Below, in pieces: positions 54,190 to 64,000 of a stretch of 64,000 nt of DNA. Position 1 is the first letter of the stretch. Every line of letters starts with the position of its first letter. The notes beneath the pieces were generated by a model, which saw nothing but the letters and a program-made list of their open reading frames with translations, was not told where the DNA came from and made no database searches. Location: positions 6,388,501 to 6,452,500 of the forward strand of contig NC_085128.1 of NCBI RefSeq assembly GCF_030269925.1, read 5' to 3'. A program made the translations under genes and the position numbers. Source of the DNA: Bombyx mori. Taxonomy: Eukaryota > Arthropoda > Insecta > Lepidoptera > Bombycidae.

Positions 54190-56030
54190 CATTTTTTCAT
54201 TTATTTCTTCCAGTAAACAGTTGAAATGATTTCAGAATTACTCGATATGGGTAAGCGACCCCTCTTCATTCCAAAACTACCACTTCCCCAACTATGCATT
54301 CCTTATAGCCCCCTATCTTCAATCTATTGGATTAGTTAAATGACTCTGGTATTTCCTGCGATAACTTGAGCACAAATTTCCTTTTTGTTAACACTTAACT
54401 TTGATATATGCTTAGCATTAGTTGAACAGTGAATTCGTCTACCCTAAGCTCTAAAGATTTGGTAAACATAAAATCAAGATGCATTCGCAAAACATCTATT
54501 CTTGAAGTCTTGAAGTCCTTGAAGTCTTCCTTGTCCTGGAGAAACTAGAAAGGCCGCCATGCGACAGATAATCCTATCTTCCCAAAAAATATACATTACA
54601 AATAAAAAAACCTACAATTTTTTTTATATGTGTATGAGATCCCTCTCATTACATGAGATCCCTCTCGGTTACGCACATAATAGTGTAGATTAAAAGTCTG
54701 AATATGCTTAAGTTTAAATACATAAGATTTTTAATTTACAATAGAATAGTGTACGTATTGTTAATCTAAGATAACAAAATATCTTTTCAAATCAAGAAAT
54801 TTAGTGAACGCACAATATTATCTTCGATTTATACGAAGCGATAAAGTCGCTCTTTCTCTTTTATTATAGCAACGTACGAGTCGGCTTTGTATTATTAACT
54901 TCATTAGGCGTTATTAATTACGTAACATTAAACTCATCTGAAATTTATTAGGTGATACTTTATTAAAACGATATTTACGATTTATTATCAATTTTTTTAG
55001 TTCTTATTTTATTATTTCCGACTTTTCGTATACTTTACGTTAATTAAGTCGTACGATTAACTCGTAAACGTAGTTTTAATTCGGTCTACAACTCGTAAAA
55101 ACTGAAGAAAAAGTAACACTTGTTTAATACAACTTATCAGCTTTACTAATATTTAGAATCGTGTCGATGCCTCGATGCGGCCTGATGTCGAGGGTGACCT
55201 CTCCACTGCCTATTGAGGCTAAAGCCACATTGCTAATGCTACAACTAAACTCCAAAAACTTCTCAACCTAAATGTACACTTTAACCTAAAACTCTAACTT
55301 TATTAAAACAACAACTATTTAGCCATTCAAGCATAAATCTATTAGCTACTAGGCTGGTCAATGCACAACAATCACTGCTGTTAAGTTTAACCCTTTGCGG
55401 TCCTAACACTAATATACCTAATGTAAGACCATATGTCCGATACGTGTACACGGAACTCAAAGTATTTAAAAAAAAGAACATTTAACAAGATTTTTACTTG
55501 TCATTTCTTTCTATTCAATTAAAAACACTAAAATCTGTAACTCCGTATCCGTTTACAAAAAGCTCGAAGCGGAAAAAATACGTCTTTGTTGATCATAGAG
55601 ATGATACGATAAACTGCAGTAAAATTTTTATTTCGTTAATAAAACGTAGATATGTCTGGTTAACATTTTAATTTAAAAACAAACTAACAGACTATGTACC
55701 AAATTAAAACATTATCAGCGTACTTATCATACAAAATTACTTTTATTAGACATAAGTCTGTCGTTATTCCAGTTCAGAATTTTTGCAGCAATTTTTTTGT
55801 TACGGATAACAATTTGACGATGCCCAATTGGCCAAGACAGATACAGAAGCAGTCAAGCAATCAAATCAAGATAAGCAAGTATATTGTTCAAAGATGTATC
55901 TCAGTAGAGTCATAATACTCCTTAAAATGTGTTTTTATCTAATCCACGTTAAGCTTTCGCTAGGAAGTCGAACAATAGGACCTGCTACAATAGCGAAGCT
56001 CTAACATTTTTTTATATAATAACCATCGAA
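54190..56030. other. Intergenic stretch without recognised gene
   Basis: A+T-rich. About 54640-54665 repeats 'catgagatccctctc' twice. About 55150-55250 is slightly G+C-richer. No gene or repeat family recognised. Confidence 0.4.
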
Positions 56031-56034
56031 AAAG

Positions 56035-56041
56035 TATAAAA
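56035..56041 (+). promoter_or_regulatory. TATA box of the divergent RR-2 gene
   Basis: Tataaaa at 56035, 83 bases before the ATG. No CAAGGTC element seen nearby. Confidence 0.5.
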
Positions 56042-56117
56042 TGGATTATATTCTTTCATTTTGTCAACAGTCTCTCATTACATTCAGCAGACGGCAGTTC
56101 ATCCCATAAACCGGAAG

Positions 56118-58293
56118 ATGTATTCTCAGGTAATATTAAGTTTAGTATTAAAAATTAACAGCTTCCGATCGTTAGGTTATAAATTGGAAAGCTTTCCGAG
56201 GATAGGGCTGCTTTTTATACAAAAGAAGACGACGAAATATAAACGTCTTTTTCTAATTTTTCCTATAATAATACTTTCGAAAAGATACTTAATCGACTTC
56301 AAGTGTTAAAATTATATTTATTAAAAGGTTTCAACTTTCTTTCTATCGAGTACAATGCTCATAATAATAGCTTATTATAACGTACAACACACAAAATCGA
56401 ATACATTTAAGAAACCGTTTTCACTAATGCCTCCTTTAAAACTGTTTAATTTCAGTTAGTTTTATTAATTTGTTTCGTCGGTGGCATAAAGACAGTTTTC
56501 GTCGATCCCAACGAAGGACCATATGCAGGAGAAGATGGTGCATGGAAAACAATAAAAACTTATCATCCGCCGAGTCCAATCTATAAATACGAAACCTATG
56601 TAAGTTATTCAATTGTTTTGGTATGGCAAATCAGTATTTAAAACCGTTTTCTACTACGTATCAATTTAAAAAGACGATGTTTATATTGTATATTCTTGTT
56701 GTATGCAATAATTGAATACAATTTTTGTATAATAATCTGTTTTTTTTTGTATTTCTTTCAACAAGTAAAATTGCCGAACATTTTAACAAGGAGCTCTCGT
56801 ATAAATTCAATTTAAGCAAAATATTTGAATGGAGCGCCAACCGTTAAAAAAAAAGACTTCTACTTAAAAACTTATGTCTCAAGGTGGGGGTCGGCATTCC
56901 TTTTATTAAATTTATAGGCTCCAACAACCACCAACTAATAATAAGCGAGCTTTGGGGGTGTCCGCTGGGCTAGAACACAAAAAAATACATTATCACAAAC
57001 ATGAATTAATAATTATAGATATAATACCCACTGATCACTCAATGATCGGGATTCTTATCATATTCACTGACACCTCGAAATCTAGATTTATTTGTGTTTT
57101 ACACTTTCTTTCTCGAGCTGCCATTGACTGTTTAAGAAAGCTTTAACAACAACAAACAAATAATAGACAATCGATTGACAAACGCCGAAGCAAATGGTAC
57201 TCAACTGGTCCTTTTTTGCTATTTTCTTATGTGTATAATAAATAGTTTAAAGCAATGAAATGCTATTAATAACTAAATTAATTTTCATTGATTCTATTGC
57301 AGAGATATCCGAAATATGAATTCGAATATTCAGTGTCAGACAAAAAGACTGGGGACCACAAAACTCATCGTGAGTCGCGTGACGGAGATCGTGTTCGTGG
57401 TGAATACAGCCTTGTCGAACCTGATGGTTCGCTGCGGAAGGTGGAATACGATGCTGATGACCATAACGGGTAATTATTTACATGTTATTTTGTAGTTTTA
57501 TCAATTTTTATTGTTATAGGAAATTTAACAGCGTTTTAATTCACGATTCCTTAAAAATTATTAACATCGGTAACAACTAATGACACTTGGGCATTATATC
57601 TAAAATTCTTTAAAACTCCCGAGCACAGATATCTAGAAAATATAAAACTAAAACACAAAGGGGGCTCATCTTTAGACTGTTGCACGTGAATAGGTCGGCG
57701 CTAAAATATATTATGTGCAATGAAGAAAGGAATTGACTCAAAGTAAAATCATATTTTATTCTAGTTTCAGCGCTGTTGTAAGTAAAGGTGTACATAAGCA
57801 CGGTGACCACGCATACTCAGTTTTTGGTCACACCAGACACTTTTACCCTATCGGACATGGCATCAAGATCAATCACTATTTCCCAGAAAAGAACACCGCA
57901 AAAGACGTTAGCTTTGATAACACTGATAAAGGAAAGCCTGTTCAAGAAAATGTACAGGATTCCGTTGGTTTTCAAAAGAGTGCCACTAAGACTGATGTTG
58001 AAACATCAGATAAAGAAATTACTTTAAAACCAGAAAATGCTGAAAATGTTGGAAAATCAAATGCCGAGAGACTTATTCAAAAGGATTTAGTCGCAGTGGT
58101 CGATTCGACAACTCCTTTGATTATTGAAAATGAGAAATCACTTGAAGGAAGCACAGAAGAGATCAATACTGTAACAACTGAAACTTCCGTAATTGATGCT
58201 ATGAAAGGGGAAGAGATAATAAAAAAAGATGACCCCAGTCCCGACAACGAAGTAGCTTCGTCACACTACCATATGTTTTATTACGTTTATTGA
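56118..58293 (+). CDS. Divergent RR-2 cuticular protein with charged C-tail
   Basis: Four exons: 56118-56129 (MYSQ), 56456-56599, 57303-57469 and 57765-58293, giving 283 residues. Phases are 0, 0 and 2, so unlike the other genes an extra intron splits the RR domain at its NGF end. Signal peptide [14 protein letters not shown] short segment ([14 protein letters not shown]) precedes the domain: [20 protein letters not shown], then [19 protein letters not shown] and [17 protein letters not shown]. No AAPVAYH repeats. The last ~150 residues are rich in Glu, Lys, Asp, Thr and Val, and the protein ends HMFYYVY. Polyadenylation signals near 58363. RR-2-type chitin binding is expected; the acidic tail may alter matrix interactions (inference). 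Intron 2 contains a decayed Bm1 (56860-56955). Confidence 0.82.
56860..56955 (+). repeat. Decayed Bm1 SINE in an intron
   Basis: 'acttatgtctcaaggtggg' and 'ataggctccaacaaccacc' blocks, within intron 2 of the divergent RR-2 gene. Confidence 0.45.
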
Positions 58294-58734
58294 GTATTTT
58301 ATGTAAAGTCGAAAATTTCGGATAGTTTCTAAGTCACTATAATAATTTAACTATGCTAAGCAAATAAATGAGAATAAATGTTATATATGAATTGGAATTA
58401 CGAACTCTTTAAAAAGCTCCACCTTTGCATTATACCGAGAAACTTTCACTTTTAAATTGAACGTTTTTTAAGTCTTAACATGTCCACACAAGATGGCATT
58501 ACCGCGACACTAAAAGTTAAAAATATATGTACAGATGGCGTAGGTTGCATTGTATATTTAGATTGTACATCGTATATCATTATGATTGGGTGAAGTATTT
58601 CTTTTGAATTCTACAACTTTTTTTAATTAAGCAAAGAAATAATTTACACCTAAATAACAGGCTGTCAATAACAATAATTGTCATTAGATATAGCTTGGGT
58701 GCTTTTAGTTTTTAAATTATCATTGAAGAATAGA

Positions 58735-59218
58735 TAACTTTACGGCCTACGTGGTGTTAAATAGTTATCGGAGTCCGTAAACGTTAAAAACGTAAATGCC
58801 GCCATCCGTCTTGATTAGATTGCATGAAATTAATAAAACTGAAGATCACATAAACTGACCTCATTGAAATACAGCCTACTGTTTTCGGTTGGATCAAATC
58901 CCGCTGTAAATAGTACAATTTGGGATACCAAAATCGGTACATGAAATTATAAGGGGATCGAGATAGAAAATAATAGGCGCAGAAGATAAAATATTTGAAA
59001 AAAAAAGCCACACCTGTTTGAAGATGAGAATGTAAATCCTATGGACTGGGAGCGCCGTCGTCCGGCTTGAGAGATAGGATCGTGGTTTTAATAGTTTTTA
59101 TGTGTATTATGGATTTCCCGTCTTTGAAGTTGGAGTTTATGACTACTTCGCCGCAGAAACAGGCAGGATGGTGGTACCTACTGGTACTAACTTACATTAC
59201 GCCCTACCGCTAGTAAAG
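58735..59218 (-). repeat. Decayed Bm1 fragments
   Basis: 'acgtggtgttaaatagttat' and 'gtaaatgccgccatccgtct' at 58735-58815, and 'aggatggtggtacctactgg' near 59161. The stretch between shows no gene. Confidence 0.5.
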
Positions 59219-59284
59219 TCAGTTGGATGATCCCAGTACGCTAGATAAGAATAATAGTCAGAGAACGTTGCTCTATCCAAATAT

Positions 59285-59522
59285 CTCTTGTAAAACCTCT
59301 TATGAGTCCGCATGAGTAGGTACCAACACCGTGCCTATTTCTGCCGTGAAGTAGTGGCAGCCGTGCACTCGTGCAGCCGTTGTAACTATAGTGAGACGTT
59401 ACAACTTATATCTCAAGGTGGGCGGCGGCATTTACGTTGTAGATGTCTATGGACTCCAGTAACCACGTAGCACTAGGTGGACTGTGAGCTCGTCCACACA
59501 ACGAAGTAACAAAAATAAAATT
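59285..59522 (+). repeat. Bm1 SINE, 5'-truncated
   Basis: 'ctcttatgagtccgcatgag' to 'gtgagctcgtccacacaacg' and an A-rich end, with a small rearrangement near 59350-59375. Confidence 0.75.
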
Positions 59523-59524
59523 TA

Positions 59525-60085
59525 AAATTTATAAAAATCGCCGAAAAATCGCTTAGTTTTCTTACACGACATCTAACGTAAGGGATTATGTATATCAGAT
59601 ATCAGACACATACATCACATATCAGTATATAAAATATGGGTTCAACAATCTCCCAAAGCAAAATATTTTTTATTTATTTATATTTAGTTTATTTTATATT
59701 TTATATTTAGTTTAATATATATTTAATTTATATTTAGTTTATTATAATATAAAATTCTGCAACCTAAAATCATTTATTCAAAGTCATCTAACATATTCAT
59801 TGTAAGCGACTACTTGCGAAATTTTAAATAAGTGTCATGAATTAATCAACAAAAGTAATCATCACAGTTATATTTCATACAATGAATAGGTATATGAATC
59901 AAGAACCGGTTCGGTTACTTCGTGAATGAGAAATCGGATTAATACGCATCTCAACTATTTGCTTAAAGTAATACGTAATAAGTATCGTTGCAGATAATGA
60001 TATTTAATGATTTACCCAAAACGATTAAACGACGTAAAGGTATTTACAATGACGTATACTTTTATTCATTTGTAATGCTTAAACA
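59525..60085. other. A+T-rich intergenic stretch
   Basis: Contains an irregular tandem of 'tttatatttagttta' units at about 59670-59745. Otherwise nothing recognised. Confidence 0.45.
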
Positions 60086-60089
60086 TAAA

Positions 60090-60500
60090 TATATTTTATT
60101 AACGCAGCTTGTTGGACCACTAAAGTGACGGATGAAAGGCGATTGCATGCAGCAGAGATGCGAATGTTGCGATGGATGTGTGGAGTAGTGGAATGTTAGA
60201 GGAAGTCTGAAAGTGGCACCTGTGACAGAGAAGCTGAGAAGTGCGCGTTTGGGATGGTATGGACATGTGATGAGACGAAATGAAAATGAGGTTGGTAAGA
60301 AAATGTTAACTATGAATGTGGAAGGATATAGAGGAAGAGGTAGACCTAAGAAGAAATGGATGGATTGCGTGAAAGACGATATGGGTAAGAGGGGAGTGAG
60401 CGAAGAAATGGTATATGATAGAAGAGTATGGAAGGAGAAAACATGTTGCGCTGACCCCAGGTAATTAGGAGAAGGGCAGGATAATGATGATGATATTTTA
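60090..60500 (+). mobile_element. RTE-like LINE 3' fragment, second lineage
   Basis: Encodes a frameshifted ORF2 C-terminus (AAEMRMLRWMCGV; then LGWYGHVMRRNENEVGKK; GRGRPKKKWMDCVKDDM) and ends with GAT repeats near 60482-60494. Different from the 12195 and 46560 copies. Not functional. Confidence 0.8.
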
Positions 60501-60839
60501 TTAACGCAGTTTTTGTATATGTGACTCCAAAATCAAAGTAGAGGTGGAGATTTCGCTTTCCATCTTCCACAGCTCTCCTAATAACTCGATACAGTAGTAA
60601 TAGAGTTAAATATGGGGCATAGAGGAAATATATCGTCAAACCTATTCTCATTCATATTGGTTTATTTTACCTTACATACGATACAGGTCAAGCTAACAAA
60701 ATGCTAATCAACACACATATACGCAAATTATTTAATATTCATTTGCTTAAATAAGTACAATCTTATAACCTGGTTGGTGGCTACTAAAGTTCGTAAAAAA
60801 TAATCTAAATTTTTTTGTCGCGACACAATCATGTGTACA

Positions 60840-60945
60840 AGTTTGAAGGTCAATCGAATGTCATTGTAATGCTCCAATAACCGCTTTATATCAGGTGAAT
60901 CATGAGCTTATCTTACTTTAGCTAATAAATGAAAAAAAAAAACTT
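60840..60945 (+). repeat. Very decayed Bm1-like tail
   Basis: 'ataaccgctttatatcaggt' and a late 'gctaataaatgaaaaaaaaa' resemble the Bm1 3' end. Confidence 0.35.
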
Positions 60946-61035
60946 ACCGAGTAAATAAATAATTTTAAAAATGAGGCCCTGTTTACATATTTTTTATTTA
61001 AAAGTCAATGGAAGGAGTCTTTAATTTTTTTATTT

Positions 61036-61485
61036 TATTTTTTTGATGGGTGGATGAGCTCACAGCCCCCCTGGTGTTAAGTGGTTACTGGAGCCCATAG
61101 ACATCTACAACGTAAATGCGCCATCAAATCAAATCAAATCAAATCAAAAAATTTTTATTCAACATAAATGAAAGTACATACTTGTTGAACGTCAAAAGAA
61201 CTACCGCCAATTCACAAGAACTAGCCTCCGTCCTGAGAAGAATTGGCAAGAAACTCAGCGGGCATGTTTTTTTTTTTTTAAATAAATTATAATTTATTAT
61301 TTTTTTAACCACCTTGAGATATAAGTTCTAAGGTCTTAGTATAGTTACAACGGCTGCCCCACCCTTCAAACCGAAACGCATTACTGCTTCACGGCAGAAA
61401 TAGGCAGGGCGGTGGTACCTACCCGTGCGGACTCACAAGAGGTCCTACCGCCAGTAATTACGCAAATTATAATTTTTACTACACG
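61036..61485 (-). repeat. Bm1 SINE split by a nested insertion
   Basis: Bm1 halves at 61036-61123 and 61309-61485 are separated exactly within the 'gcgccacccacct' block. The right half ends at 'attacgcaaattataatttt', without the tRNA-like head. Confidence 0.85.
61124..61308 (-). mobile_element. LINE/SINE 3' end nested in a Bm1
   Basis: Begins with (ATCAA)n, then 'tttttattcaacataaatga', then the stem-loop module (CTGAG/CTCAG, about 61226-61262) and a T-rich run. It inserted into the Bm1 after that SINE was in place. Confidence 0.7.
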
Positions 61486-61489
61486 ATTA

Positions 61490-61940
61490 TTAATAGTAGT
61501 TGCACTGTAAGAACGTTTTACAATCAATGTGATAGTTACCAAATATCAGCAGCTATGCACAATATTCAAGCCGAACGGCCTACATCTATTACAAGGAAGT
61601 TAAAACCGGTCCGAATAAATCCCAATTTTCATAAGCCCTCAAAGGTTTACGTAATCCTGTTATACATCTCGGTAGTTGTGGAATCTATGTAGATTAACGA
61701 GTTTTGTCGTATAGCAATTAATAATATCATGTTGCCGGGCCTACAAGGAACTTAACTTTCGCTGTGAGTCCTGACGAGTATTGGCAAGATTAAATGTTCT
61801 ATGTACGGAGTATTAACAATAGACAGTCGCCATCTAAGTAACTAGTTCTTTTGTACTTAAGGGCCTCGAATATGTTTAATTTATGTGCTTATCTATTTTG
61901 TCTTTTACTAGTTTCGTACTAACCTTGAAGAATATAATAT
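61490..61940. other. Intergenic stretch without recognised gene
   Basis: No gene or repeat recognised. Confidence 0.4.
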
Positions 61941-61942
61941 AA

Positions 61943-62352
61943 TCTATATATTAATACGTGAAGCAAAAACTTTGTATCCCTTTTTACGAACATTGCGCGG
62001 ACGGAGGAGTATGAAATTTTCCACACTTACAGAGAATATAGAGAAGAAGTGCACAATGCTAATATTTTTTAAAAATAATGCATAAAAGATACATTAAATC
62101 AATAAATAAAACATTACACACACTACATACCATATATTTGACGGACACACGCATGCATACTATTTATTGTCAAACTTTTGTTCTTGACGTCTGTTGTCAA
62201 ATTGAGATTTAATATTGTTTGTCTGTGTTAATATTTTTTATAGCGTAGTCTTGGTGAAATTTGTGATAATAGAAGTATAAAATACAGTCATAATAGTGTA
62301 AAAACTATTCCAATTAATTATAGTCGAATTTCGAGTACTGCGGGACCTCTAG
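61943..62352 (+). mobile_element. Non-autonomous Helitron, 410 bp
   Basis: Starts TCTATATATTAATACGTGAA at 61943 after an A (61942) and ends GCGGGACCTCTAG at 62352 before a T (62353). A small inverted repeat (TCGAA/TTCGA, about 62324-62334) precedes the end. No coding capacity. Confidence 0.8.
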
Positions 62353-62354
62353 TT

Positions 62355-63810
62355 AATGTAATCAAACAAACGAAATGAAGTGTAGCATACGAAATAAAAT
62401 ATGATAATGAAAAACGAAATATTTAATATAAAAAGTATTTTAAACTATTTCTATTTATACTACACTCGTGCGAACTCTATGTGTCGTCAGCGTCAGTGTG
62501 TGTGTATGTGTGTGTTTCAATCAGCTGGCATCGATTGCTAATTTTCGAATTTGGAGAACCGGCCGGATTAGGGCGTCCCCACAACTTCCAACTTCCATAA
62601 GCAATCCGAAATTCATGGGATTTTTTTACAAAAAAAAATTTCATCACTTAGATTTTTACAATATTTTTTGCTCTGAGACGAGTGGTATATAAATGTAAGT
62701 TATTCAGTTTATTACTTCCGTATCCTCGATCTAGAAATCACAGATTGTTCACCACGCGCCAAGAGAGCTTAATAAAAACGATATCATAAGAACAGTGCCT
62801 ATTTGACGGAGTAGGATTTAATTAAATAATAATATTAACAGTATTAATAATATAAAGATAATATGTAAATATTGAATAAACAATTTACACATAAATTTCA
62901 TATTTTACATAAATACCTATGAAACATAAATGCAACGTTCTGTATACACTAATTAGATATTTTAAGCTAATTCAAATTTAACACATGACAACTAATTTTA
63001 TAATTAATGCTCCTCAATCAGTCGTTTGAAGCTATTTAACGTTTCAGTATGTCGTATACGTACTAAGAGTGCATTTCACAAACTTAATATCTTAACGAAA
63101 TCTTAAGGAAATTCATATCTTAAGAATTTCACGTGCACGTTATAAATAGTTCTATCCGTGTCACTAAGCTCACATCACTCAGCCTTAATATTATTCTAAC
63201 ATCCTCTACAATTGATTTGCTTCAACAGATAATATTTTAGTACCGATAAATACCCTAGACCGCTCGCGCAGCGTCTCAATGAGACTTAAGCGGATGTTAT
63301 CAGAATAATGATACGACATATCCTTCGGAATACATACGCATAGCACATTCATTCTCCCAACGAAACTAAAAATGGGAAGTTTTATTTTTATATTTACTCA
63401 AACACACACAAAATATTAATAAATAAAATCCAATACCAATCATAAGAGTGAAGAGAAAGTCACGAAAAAACATTAGGATATCTTCTTGCGAGAACATTAA
63501 AAAAATGTAGACCATAACAGAAGGTGGTGATTCATAATTTAAAATAGAATCTGATACCTATTATTTAAAGCATTATACTAAATGACCCTTTACAGTTTTC
63601 AATTATATTTCAAAAATAATCGACTCAGGGGAACGAAAGAAAAAAAAAGAAATAAAATCCTCTCACTTATTGTCAATTTTCGATACACGTTACGGCTATA
63701 TCGCTTATTGCGACATTTGATAATGCGATCAGATTGGTAACGCTGCAATTACTATGATCCGATCGGATATCGTCGGGAATAGGCCCCCACCACGACACCC
63801 TCTTATTTGT
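62355..63810. other. Intergenic stretch upstream of the last gene
   Basis: A+T-rich with a short TG-rich run (62495-62516). No gene recognised. A 12-base palindrome ATCCGATCGGAT lies near 63757. Confidence 0.4.
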
Positions 63811-63814
63811 TAGT

Positions 63815-63823
63815 TATATAAAA
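63815..63823 (+). promoter_or_regulatory. TATA box of the partial last gene
   Basis: Tatataaaa at 63815 is 60 bases before the ATG at 63875, the spacing seen across the cluster. Confidence 0.6.
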
Positions 63824-63874
63824 AGACAGCACTATCAGACTAATACCAGTTAAGGCTTTTGTGTCCAAAGCAAA

Positions 63875-63886
63875 ATGTTCTCCAAA
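63875..63886 (+). CDS. First exon of another cluster member (partial)
   Basis: ATGTTCTCCAAA (MFSK) followed by gtaagc, identical in form to the first coding exons of genes A-E and preceded by a correctly spaced TATA. The rest lies beyond the window. Identity as an RR-2 gene is inferred from the exon and promoter only. Confidence 0.7.
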
Positions 63887-64000
63887 GTAAGCTTAACTCC
63901 TTTCCAAAGATCAAATCGAGAGTACATTATATAAGCGCGTAGGGCAGTCCTGAAACTACTTTAACTATATCGAAATTTCTATTATTAGCTCAACAATCAA

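Overview
The window looks like genomic DNA of the silkworm Bombyx mori or a very close relative. Three things suggest this: many copies of a tRNA-derived SINE that I recognise as Bm1, lepidopteran-type Helitrons and a jockey-clade LINE, and a tandem cluster of RR-2 (Rebers-Riddiford type 2) cuticular protein genes. The species call rests on recognising repeats and was not checked by database search.

Layout. From 1 to about 20 kb, four RR-2 genes lie on the minus strand (26-900, 10168-11029, 14922-15782, 18823-19827). A full-length jockey-like LINE with both ORFs open (3103-8388) is inserted between the first and second. From 23.6 kb to the end, all genes are on the plus strand: an RR-less secreted relative (23653-25852), a short RR-2 gene (26265-26968), an array of four very similar RR-2 genes spaced about 4.45 kb apart (30601, 35063, 39525, 43963), two more RR-2 genes (47590, 52938), a divergent RR-2 gene with a long charged tail (56118-58293), and the first exon of another member at the right edge (63875). 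The rest is A+T-rich intergenic DNA with SINEs, RTE-like LINE tails, mariner remnants, two Helitrons and a possible solo LTR.

Gene architecture is uniform. A 12-base first coding exon (ATG plus three codons, usually MFSK) is followed by an exon that completes the signal peptide and carries Ala/Pro/Val/Tyr/His repeats, then by an exon with the chitin-binding RR-2 domain. All junctions are phase 0 except in the two divergent genes. Nearly every promoter has a TATA box about 60 bases before the ATG, and ten of them have a CAAGGTCR- or CAAGGCCG-like element upstream that resembles a beta-FTZ-F1 site. The products are predicted secreted, chitin-binding structural proteins of the exocuticle, probably co-regulated during moulting or metamorphosis.

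The main points for a second look are: (1) a 4,462-bp near-perfect tandem duplication whose middle gene is a crossover chimera inside exon 2; (2) three tandem hairpin units with diverged but complementary stems in the LINE 5' UTR, plus an Inr/DPE promoter at its first base; (3) a hairpin module with a compensatory base change shared by many LINE/SINE tails; (4) two RTE-like insertions with exact empty sites in a paralogous block of the same window; (5) an RR-less gene inside the RR-2 cluster. I saw no CRISPR array, rRNA or tRNA gene, or bacterial-type system.
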